Made by a program: the position numbers and the translations under genes
Assembly (NCBI RefSeq): GCF_000764305.2
Contig: NW_025944675.1
Location: 62,001-126,000 of the forward strand
Direction: 5' to 3'
Source of the DNA: Hyalella azteca
Lineage: Eukaryota > Arthropoda > Malacostraca > Amphipoda > Hyalellidae
DNA length: 64,000 bases
Shown: piece after piece, positions 39,201 through 51,200 of the stretch
How the letters are laid out: each line of letters starts with the position of its first letter
How positions within the stretch are numbered: the stretch's first letter is position 1
Notes under the pieces: model-generated
What the model saw: the letters and a program-made list of their open reading frames with translations, nothing else
The model's database searches: none
What the model was told of the DNA's origin: nothing

Positions 39201-42200
39201 TGTTGACAAATGGGAGCTTTGTAAACGTGAAATAGAATTCTTGTTGTAGAGAAATGAGAGCCAATTTATTGTGATGAGACAACAATTTATCTAGAAATGG
39301 GAACCAAATTTGAACGATAAGAAAATATTTCGTCAATAAATAAATTCAGAATTGTTGGGAATGGAAGCCAAGGTGGAAAGTTGTATCCATATGGATGTGC
39401 AAAAGAAGTCATACTGAAGAGGAGAGGCGGCAATATTGATTAAATAAAGGAAGTCATGGAACTGGATGATGTGGATGGCTTGTGATTGCTAATGGAGGTC
39501 AAGGGACAAGAACCGGCAGCCATAGCGATAAGACAAGACGGCTAAGCTGCTAAGACAAAGCGCTCTGCGCACCACTGAAGTACCCACGTCTCACCTCCCG
39601 CGGGTTATCGTCGACGTGCCAGGCGACGGCGGACGGCTTGTAGCGCACCGGCGGCGAGTCATCCTCGTCCAGAATGTTGAGCTGCACGTCCCACTCTGCA
39701 TCCACACGAGACCAGGTCTCTTTCTGAGCACGACGACGAATTCGTCAGATCATGAGTGTTGGTAGTACTCGAGCTTATAAATAACAACCTTCGTCGCGGC
39801 TTGATCAATAACGTACGCGGTATAAATTAAGTAGGTTTTAATAAACGTTGTAGCAGGATTTCTTTAGACAATTAGATTTCAGACCAAATCAGATCAGATT
39901 AGATTTTCACTGAGTTTGGCAAAATTCTTACTGTAATTGACTAAATTCTCAAATTTTCCAGTCAAATTCTCAAGTTTTTATTCAAATTCAAGCAGTTTTT
40001 GGTATAACATTTACAGTTTTTAAACAAATTCTTGCAAACAAATTTTCAAGTCTGCGGGGAGATTTTTAATTATGTCTTTGCTCAGAAACGTAAGTTTTTG
40101 ATCAAAAATTTACATTTCTTCTCACAATTCTACATCTACCAAAACAACTATCGCAAGATCTCCAGTTTTCAGCTACAGGAAAATCTCATTACTACAAACC
40201 AGCTGCACTTTTAACTTTATCATGATAATCCCTGAAAATGGGAATTATTTTGATTTCACATTTTACCGCTTTGAAATTTTATTTCCCATGAGAATCTTAG
40301 AAGCTGAGGAGACCCAAAATATAGAAAGCTTCAGCTCCGGACGGGAAATTTCGATATATTTTTAGAGTCTCCATAACAGCTTCATGGAATAACGCAACGA
40401 TGCTTGAAAAAAGTAACAACTTATACGGAAACACGAAAAAATGCATTGGGAAACTGCAACAACTTATGACGCCGTGGAGAAGCATAATAATGATCCGAAA
40501 AATAAGTGTAAATATTTGAGTTGAGCTTAAACAAAATCGCGAGAACCTACAACTCAAAAAGCCTCATTTTTCGGGTGAACTGCAACCATATTTAGAACCC
40601 ATATTGAAATTTGACCCGACAAATTTTCAGAGATTTTTCTTTACATACTCGTTGGCTTTAACTATTTCTGAGAAAACTCGACTCTAAAAATATAAACGTA
40701 AAAAAAAAAATTCCTGCCACGGCAGCCGGATATCTCTCGAGGGCACCAGCGAAGGTATCAGATAGCGAGCTCACCAAGATACTAAGGCTGGGGCGGCCGC
40801 ATCATTTAGTTAATTGAAGGACCATGGACGTATTGGGTGTCGCTGAGAACGGATAAGAGAGGCAGGCTCTCAGCGGCTTTATGCATAGTCCTGAATAACC
40901 TAACCATGCATAAAATCTCCACACTAAACTAGGCATAATATCTCAGAATTTAAGTATGAGTAATATCTCAGAAGTTAATTATGCATAATATCTCAGAAAT
41001 TAAGTGTAAAAAATATCTCAGGACTCAACTATGCATAATATTGCAGAACTTAACTGTGCACAATATCTTAAAACTCAACTGTTCATTATACATCAGAACT
41101 TAAATTAGCACAAAATTATCTGAGATTGGCACGTAGACGCGATCCCATCTTATCATAATTATTGTCTGATTTCAAGAGAGAAATCTACAACACTTAGCTT
41201 ATTATGCTACAATCGTATCACCTCAAGCTGAAAATGTTTAGAGATGATAGAGTGATAACTTACGTGGCAGTGCAGGCTGCAGCCCTACCTTGTCCTGCAG
41301 GTGGCAGTGCAGGCTGCAGCCCTACCTTGTCCTGCAGGTGGCAGTGCAGGCTGTAGCGCTGCAGGCTGTCCAGTTCCTCCCGGTCGAGGCTGGACAAGAG
41401 GCTCAGGCTGACGCGGGAGCTCGTGCTCGATGACAGCGCGTCACTCGTCAGCACCCGGCTACTGCTGCCTGACGACGCTGTCCGAGGGTAATGGGTGCAA
41501 GGGTAATTATAATTAGGGTAATGATTACGGTCATAATGGTTCCGAGTGCATTGATCACGCGGGTAATGATTCAGAGAGTAATGATCAGTAGAACAATGAT
41601 TCCGGTGGTGATGGTTCCGAGTGTATTGATTAGGGTAATGATTCAGAGCATAATGAGAACGAGATTAATGATTACGTGGGTAATGATTAAGGTGTTATTG
41701 GTTCCGAGGGTAATGATTACAATGGGGATTATTACGAGGGTAATGATACCGGTGTTAATGGTTTGTTTCAAGAGTAATGATTAGGAGGGTAATGATTTAC
41801 AGGTTAATTATTCCTGTGTTAATGATTCTGAAGGGTAATGATTCCGAGGGTGATAATTTGTTGCGATGATAACTTGACGCCGAAGGTGATGGTGTGCTAT
41901 GATAATGCTGGGTAAACATCAAGACTCATTCAAAACATTAAAACGAACTAAACTGCACCAACTTATAGGTGCGTCTGATGTGAAAGAGCGAAATTTCCTG
42001 GTCCTTAAATTTTTATAAAGTAATGCACGAGAAAGAACCAATGAAAATGAAGTTCGTAGTGAAAGGTACCGGTAGCTTACAGTCTTCTGTTTAGAAAGAT
42101 AAAAAATTCCACAATCCTACTCAGCATGTTACCCAGCCCACGATATGCACAATAGGTGTGCAGCGTGTAGGTGCTCTTCTCCGTTGGGCCACTCAGATGT

Positions 42201-45200
42201 TGCTGAACATTGCGATCGATCTTGACTTTCTGACTACGTGGATTTTCAGTCACTTATAAAAGGTGAAGCCTAATTAAGCTTATAGGAAGAGATAATTATC
42301 GAACGGTTCTTTAGTAGGTTAAGCTTAAGCTTGTAGCGGTAGATACTTTCCAGTCAGCGCTATTGCAGGCGAGACAAAGTTTTCAATCCGTTGTGGTTCG
42401 CGAACAATGAATTTCTATTTCAATCTCAAACCAAAACATTTCACACGGTATTTTTAATTTGTAATGTCTAATGATGACTGCTCCGCAACGCTCACGATAA
42501 GATAAAATTAAGTGAGTAAGTTGGTTGTGAATCTAAAGTAGTCTGTAGGGACGCCTGCTGCTAATGAGAATGCGTCAGGGCGAGCTAACGGGGTCTGCCG
42601 CTGCAGTATAGTGGTGCAGTTCAATTGGTTTCTCATATAACTATCACGATTATTCCTATGATCATAACTAATTATTCTAGTTAATTCCTAAATTAATAAA
42701 ACATAGCTACGTGTTATTTTATGGAGAACTGCTAATCATAGTGCATTTTTGGTTGAAAAGAGGATATTACCTACACTAGCAATGAATAAACAACAAAAAA
42801 CACCTACTTGGTAAGGTAAGAAAACAATAGTCCATCATTAAGGGTTCAAGAGGAAACATCGCCGACACAAACCATATCAGAAAATACATCGCCTATACGA
42901 ACGGTTTCAGAGAGTACATATAGCTTAAACGGTATATGGAGTTAAATAAGAACATAGCCAATTAACAGGAATGGTTTTTAGAACAAAATGCTGTCAACAC
43001 GAAAATATTTTGAGACAACAGCACTTAAACGAACGGGTGGAGGATGAACATCGTTCACTTGCATGGTCAAAGAAAGATCGACGTAGGCGCGGACAGCTTG
43101 TGGATGAATATCATTCCCTGCAGTTCTGGGTTGATAAAGAACATCGCATAAGCCATAAAGGAACAAGCCTCGCCTGCACATGTAAAAACTCAACATCACG
43201 CAGAACATAACTAACCTGGCACACGCTGCAAGGAGATGTTGGTGAAGAGGTTGCTGCAGGTGGTGGCAGGTGAAGGTAGCTGCAGGAGGAAGGATGGTGG
43301 CCTGTTCTCCCATTGCTGGAGCAGGAAGGGCTCTTGCGGGACATAGCACAGGTCCTTGCAGGGGAGATACAATTTGCTAACAATCACGTGTGTTTCATAC
43401 ACTCTGCTCATGTTGCAGCACACTAAAATTTGCATAATTATCTATACACTGTAAGAAATATTAAATATACACCCCTAGTACATTTTTTTACTTCATGTTT
43501 GTTTGGAAAGTGTAGTTTCATCTTTCATGAGACGCCTGGTCGACGTAGATATAGTGTAATCGAATGCAAATCGTTTAATGCTATTGATACGCCCATATTG
43601 CTAAATAAACATCAAAGTTGAATAATTTAAAGTGATTAATACACTGGAATTACTCAATTACTCGGAGAAGAGAGCATGGGATCAGCTGCGATTGCATTGC
43701 GATGCAAAGTTTATATGTGCACCCTCGCCACTCGCTCCACACGCCGCCAACCCATCCGTGCCACTCACCATGTTCTGCGAGATGCAGGCGAAGGTATCGA
43801 CGATGACCAAGACGATGGTGAGGAGGGTAAAGGTTGAGCCTTGTTCAGGGGAGGTCGTCCCCGGGGTCAGCTGGTCAGAGGGGGTTGTCCCCGCAGGCAG
43901 CGTGTAGTATAACTGAGCCCGCAGCTCGTTCACTGCAACACCAGCGGCTTATATGATGCAACACCAGCAACACCAGCGGCTTATATGATGCAACACCAAC
44001 AACACCAGCGGCTTATATGATGCAACACCAACAACACCAGCGGCTAATATGATGCAACACCAGCGGCTCCATATGATGCAACACCCGCAACACCCACGGC
44101 TCAGCCATATGATGCAACACCAGCAACACCCACGACACAGGTGTGCACGTCGCCAGCAGGTGTGCAAGTCGCCAGCAGGTGTGCACGTCGTCAGCAGGTG
44201 TGCACGTCGCCAGCAAGGAAGCCGTACATGTTTTGCAGGTCGTTGGCTGGGTTCTGATCTCCGGTAAGCGATGAATGAACGTCTCGGTTGCCACGAGTTT
44301 AGCTTGCAGGACCAACGCGACGCTGCCTTATGGACTGACACTGATAACTTGTGTAAAAATCAACGCAATCGGATGTAGCTTCAAAAAAAGATCAAAGGAT
44401 GCTTGTTGAAGCACAATCGTTTCTTCTAAAGTAGTTATTTTACTATCATTTTAAATCAACATAATTTGACCAGCTTACAAACTTTTTGAGGATTGGGGAA
44501 AGAGACAAGACATTCCATTAAAAATTAAACATTCCATTCCATTAAAAATTAGGGAAAGAGGCAAGACATTCCATCTCAATCCTCTTAGGACGAAAAAATT
44601 TCAGGATGGAAATATTACAGGCGCTTGATGTTCGATATTCAGTGACCAGCGATGTGTCTGCTAAAATCTTAGCGCGGGTTGAGGGCATCCCAAGTCTTGG
44701 ACGGGCCTGAGCCCCCAGGAAGAAAAATGAGCTCAGTGAATTGATAATGTGGTCCACCCTGGTGTGATTTACGGGAAACTCAACCACGCGAGTAACCTTC
44801 TAAATTGTAGAAATATCTATGTTTATTAGTGAAGCTGAGTGTTTTTTGGCACCGCGCCCTCCTGATAAATTAACGCAAGTTAGAACACGTTCATCCAATT
44901 AAAGACTGCGCAAAGATTTTAACGACAATCCGTACTCGAGGCTTCACGTAAGAATAGTCGTATGCAAATTACAGAATATTCGTATATGTCCTGACTTGGT
45001 AGTACTTCAATTTAAAAGTTCACTGGGGAAGAAGAACTGCGCTGTTCATCAACCCCACGTTAAAAATATAACATTGATATTCCAGTTCTCCTCAGCATAA
45101 TAATTAGTAACATTCACGACCAACATAATAATGAGCAAGCTTCACAACCACCCACATAATTATTAGTCACAATCAGGATCAAATGAAATGAAATGTATAG

Positions 45201-48200
45201 CAAATCGAAATCCATTACATACAGTATAGCAATTTTTAAATAAATTCTTGGACTTTAAATTTGATTAAGGCACTTAGCATAGCCTTCATGTTAACGCATC
45301 TGCGAAGAGCTGGGATTAAAGATTTATCTGCTTCGGTGATATTTCTCGAAAGTGCGGAAGCTCAGCGGCCATTCATTTCCTCTTCCAAAGCTGCATAAAA
45401 TGGATTGGAAATGTTGCCAGTTTTATAGCAGATAAAAGGTCGCTGGGAACAACTCGTTGACCTTTGGCAACGATTGAATTACTGACTCGCTCACACGCAA
45501 ATTAGTAACGGGCATAAATCTCACATTGATCTATCACTGATCTGTGAATATTTATAAACATATGATAATTATTCGTTGATATCATATACATTTGTCAAAG
45601 TTTGAACGTCTGTAAACATATATGAAGCCTGACATCGTATTTAGTTAGTGCAGTTTGGTCTTACTTATTGCGTCGGTTCATTTATGCGAATACAATTTTA
45701 CTTGTAGTGGTGGAATAATAGCCTAGGACATTGAAAAAGGAGGAGAACGTTCTATTTAAATTTTGAAAAATTATTTTCATTTCGGAGGAGTAAATTTATT
45801 TAAAAAATTCAAGTTTCCTTCAAACTTTTTAATGCTACGTGGATGGGAGCTCCGTACTGAACGTGGGTCTAAACGAATCTTTCTTTAATAAATTATCACA
45901 CTCAAGTCCAAGTTATAGGATGGCAACTTGTCGCACTGAGAGGCTACAACTTGTCCCACTGAGAGGTCCCAACTTGTTCAACTGACAGGCAACAGCTTGT
46001 CCCACTGAGAGGTCCCAACTTGTTCAACTGACAGGCAACAGCTTGTCCCACTGAGAGGTCCCAACTCTGTCTCTTATACACATCTAGATGTGTATAAGAG
46101 ACAGCTCCTACAGCCACACTACTACAGCCACACTCCTACAGCCATACTCCTACAGCCACACTCCACTTCTTTCCTCTTTCTTTGGAATGTTATCGTAGTG
46201 CTAGCCGATTAGATATATGATTGCAGAGCTGGCGGTTAGATAACGCACTGTTAGTGCTTGCGATTTGAAAGCTTACGATTGAAAAAATCATTTAATGATT
46301 TCTCTATTCTTTCTTATTCTCTCTCACGTGCTTCCCTCTCACGTCAGGAGCAGACATGGCACCCAGGAAGAATTGTAAATTGAAGACTCGTTGTCGGTAA
46401 TAACTGCATTAACAAATTGGTTCGAGCAGCAGTAGTGTTATTTTGCGAGCGATTACGCCTTAACGTTCATCGCATAATCTAGGATAATTGCCAATTACAT
46501 GAGCAGAAATGAAGCGCATTCACTCAGGGGAGATGCGGGCAACGTCGAAAACACTGTCGATGAAATCCTGTTAAGTGGTAAGCGATTATGTAACGTAACT
46601 TAAACGATGTACCTAACTGAGTGTCATCTACGCCTTGAGCGTCATTTTTTTGATGACGGTGATTATAACAGAAAACTGGATAATGACGATGAGAATTAGA
46701 AGCAAAATACTACGGCTGGCCACGTAAATCAACAATTTATTCGTACTTGTGTATCTTCTTGAAGGTCATGTTCGGTATTTAACAGGCAATTTGAGGTAAA
46801 ATAGCCTGCAAACGGCCGACTGCTTCTGTTGACAGTGAATAATATTATTGCTATTACTTTTCGCACACAAGATATTATTCAACTAACCTCCGTTTCTGCG
46901 ATAGTCCGTAGGCTTGAGAGTCTTGGCGAGCTGCAGGGACAGCATCCCGCCCTCGATCTGCAGTACGAACACCCCGTTAGGGTTGACGACCTTTACCAGA
47001 GACGTGTAGTCCACGGATGGTCGGGATGACGCCCAATCTTGAGGAGAGACTAACTGCGCACCAAGGTTGGACTCCAGATTAGGGTCGCGGAAGACGTCGT
47101 ATCGAGGACCCTCCATTTTACTGGGGGGCTGACCGAACACTTCGTTCTTCAGGCTACGCGGCCTGGAGGCCCTGGAATGAGGCACAAACTCTACAGAAGA
47201 CCGAGCCTGGGCGATTGTATGTTGCTCTCCTTCTGGCGCCGTATCCCTCCTGTCATTACCGTATTGGCTGCTGGTCCATCCACTTCGAGCATCAGAGTCA
47301 CCAGAATTTTTAGGTCTTCGGTCACCAAGTATCTTGTCTGGCCCCCCACCTCCCTTTCTCTGCCGACTAGCTCTCCCTTTGCCTAAAGGTGTGTTTGCTC
47401 GGCTGCTGCTCGGCGTGACCTCTCCTTGATACGACCCAAGACTGGAAATGAGGCTGAAGAAGCGATTCTTGGGCTTAGGGTCAGGGCTTTCATCGTCAGA
47501 AATGGGCTGTAACGACCGTCTCTTCAAGCGTTGACGTCGAGCAGACGGTGAGGCATCGTCTGTCCTATAGGACATCTTCTGTTTCAAGCTCTGCAAGGAA
47601 ATAATGAAGCGTCAGACAACAGCAGTTCAGTTGTGGCACAGCTGGCCTTAATTGAAATTAGGAGAGAAAAAAAATTCATTGTAGTTTCCGTCGTTGATTA
47701 TATAATCATGGAATTAGAACTGTGAGTGGATAGAGCATTGGAAGCATAGCTAGATTGATAGCATAATAAACTGAGAGATGGGATGACCAGGAAGATATGA
47801 TGCGAATAAGATTTTACAGCTCGCCTTTACTAGTCCAATCAGCATAACCTAATCCTACGGAATTTGATGCAAATCGAATATATTATTCGAGCTTAGTTTA
47901 ATTTATTCTTAATGCTTGGCAAAAATGCCATTGACTTCACTAATGATTTCCTCTCAAAAACGCAGAGGCAAACAATAATACCATCCAGAACTCCGTACCG
48001 GGATCGCTCAATACGGGAAAGCAATCCGAAGTCGGAACCAACTCGGTGCCGGACTTCAACTACATGAGCATAGCACGAAGTTGAACTGAAATATTTGTTC
48101 CAAGAGAAGCTGAAATGCCTGACTCTGTTGAAGAAACATATACTGTACATAAATTACCCGGTGGATAATTAGAAGATTAGTTTCGCGCTGAAAGTTTATG

Positions 48201-51200
48201 CGAGTTTTTAGCATGAACTAAATAAATTGTTGAGCAATTGTTATGGTGCTTTAAAATACTATGTATTATATTCGTCTTGAGTTATTGGTTAATTTCAAGA
48301 CAATTATATTGAAACGACAGTATATGAGCGGCAGCCATGTCTCTTAAGGATTTCGTTCAGGGACCTCGCTGAGCTAGACAAGCGGTCGGAGATTGACGGG
48401 CTTGATTACCTCGATCAGAAATTTTTAGGTAAATATTAAAGAAATTACCTGATAATTCTTGCAATGATTGCATTGCAGTGAAATCAAAGATAAATAATGA
48501 AATCAGACTCTGATTCTTAAGTACGGAGCTGCAGATCATTTACCTTATGTAAGTATTCATCTAAATATTGATCTGAATCATGCATGGTCATATATATGTA
48601 TACATAGTTGTCAGAATTGCTTAATCCATCAATGGCAAGTCATTCATTTCCGCGAACACACGACCTCTGCTGTTGGAACGAACGTAAAGATAGATGTATA
48701 CGAAGTACAGTTAGTTAGAGAGAAACTTTTTACTTGCAATCGACATGACAAATACCGGCATGTTGACATTGCCGTTGTGGCTCAAGAAACGTCGTAAAAT
48801 ATGACAAATAAATCCGATGGGAGCACAACCAAAACGGATTTAAAGCGTAAAAAACGGCTACGACAAAGCAGCGGCTCAAGCTCTTCAGTTCGACGTTGAC
48901 AACAACATCGTCATCAAAAGGAGCCGGCATAATGCAGAGCAGATTCTCTTTATTCGAGGATTGGACAGTACGAGTATGTATCTATGTATATCTATATTAT
49001 TTATCGATGTGAAGCTATGGGAGAAAGCAAAATGAATCGTGCATTAATGCAAATCTGTGTGAGAAAAAGGATTAAATCGTACATCTATTCACATTTACAA
49101 GTATGGAAGAGAAAAAAGTAAACTGCACGTCTATGCACATCTATGGAAGAGTGGAATAAATCGTACAACTATTTCCACAACATCAAACTCAGTCATGGTT
49201 TTATTGGCGATAAATGACCATAATTCAAGAATCAAGTATGATAATTATTCCAAACCAAGAATGAAGGGAAAGCGTAATGCTGAGAAACACGTTTTCAGTT
49301 TAGATTGAGTATAAGAATGCATAATGCCGAGGCATTAGTGATCTATGTGCCTAGAATACCGGGAGTCACAACGATGAGTGTTCCGATAAAATATATAAGT
49401 CGTACGCTACATGATCGCGGGCTAGCAAAGGATAGCTAAATATGTTCAGCGTTTCCCCTGTCAACAGAACGACGTTGACAGGGGAATCTCGTTTCTTCAT
49501 GCCATAACAAAATTTAGAGTCGCCCCAGCTTCTGGTAATCCAAATCAGAAGCTGCCGCGTCTCTAAATTTTTACTGGGTGTCAATGCTAGAGGCTGCAGC
49601 GTCAACTTCCGAGCTGCGCAACCTCTGCATTGAACTTTAACCCAGTGAAAATTTACAGACGCGGCAGCTTCTGATTTTGGATACCAGAAGCTGGGGCGAC
49701 TCTAAAATTTGTTAGGGATTGGGTGGTCCCTGGCGTAGCCATGAACCGTTCCTCCAAGATCCCTACTCCGACTCCAGCGATGAGGCACAGCCTCCGCCAT
49801 GCTTTTTAAACATTTGGGAAGATTAATTAAGAAATTTTTTCTCTTTCGTCAAGAGAGCACAATTTTATTTAAGCAAGCCAACACAGTACTGTGGTATAAT
49901 TTTTTTACAATTCACTCAGTCGAACACAGTCGCCCACACTGTTTCCACCAAGTATTTCCTATGTATAGCCATCACATTTGATAACATATTTGAATAAACG
50001 AAGAAGCGTTCTTTGCGCTAATTGCTGCAGAATACAAGTCAAAATACCATCAGTTTTTCTTAATGAGAATGAGAGCGTTCAATGCCACTGCGGAAGAAGT
50101 ACTGCGCTGAACAGGAGGTCGTCTTTAGGCGTCGTAATGTCAGAGTTCGTGGCTACCTGAGCACGTCGCCAGCAGGTGTGCACGTCGCCAGCAGGTGTGC
50201 ACGTCGCCAGCAGGTGTGCACGTCACCAGCAGGTGTGCACGTCGCCAGCAGGTGTGCACGTCGCCAGCAGGTGTGCACGTCGCCAGCAGGTATGCACGTC
50301 GCCAGCAGGTGTGCACGTCGCCGGCAGGTGTGCACGTCGCCAGCAGGTGTGCACGTCGCCAGCAGGTGTGCACGTCGCCAGNCTCGTTGACCTTTGGCAA
50401 CGATTGAATTACTGACTCGCTCACACGCAAATTAGTAACGGGCATAAATCTCACATTGATCTATCACTGATCTGTGAATATTTATAAACATATGATAATT
50501 ATTCGTTGATATCATATACATTTGTCAAAGTTTGAACGTCTGTAAACATATATGAAGCCTGACATCGTATTTAGTTAGTGCAGTTTGGTCTTACTTATTG
50601 CGTCGGTTCATTTATGCGAATACAATTTTACTTGTAGTGGTGGAATAATAGCCTAGGACATTGAAAAAGGAGGAGAACGTTCTATTTAAATTTTGAAAAA
50701 TTATTTTCATTTCGGAGGAGTAAATTTATTTAAAAAATTCAAGTTTCCTTCAAACTTTTTAATGCTACGTGGATGGGAGCTCCGTACTGAACGTGGGTCT
50801 AAACGAATCTTTCTTTAATAAATTATCACACTCAAGTCCAAGTTATAGGATGGCAACTTGTCGCACTGAGAGGCTACAACTTGTCCCACTGAGAGGTCCC
50901 AACTTGTTCAACTGACAGGCAACAGCTTGTCCCACTGAGAGGTCCCAACTTGTTCAACTGACAGGCAACAGCTTGTCCCACTGAGAGGCCCCAACTTGTC
51001 CAACTGACAGGCAACAACTTATCCCACTGAGAGGCCCCAACTTGCCCCATTGAGAGGCTCCAACTTGTCCCACCGAGAAGCCCCAACTTGTCCCAACGAG
51101 AGGCCCCAACTTGTCCCATTGAGAGGCAACAACTCGTCCAACTGACAGGCAACAACTTGTCCAACTGACAGGCAACAATTTGTCCCACTGAGAGGCCCCA

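Noticed and set aside
50082..50454. Open frames on both strands across 50.1-50.4 kb (Cys/Ala/Arg repeats)
   Set aside because: Products of the 17-bp minisatellite, and interrupted by the N at 50382.
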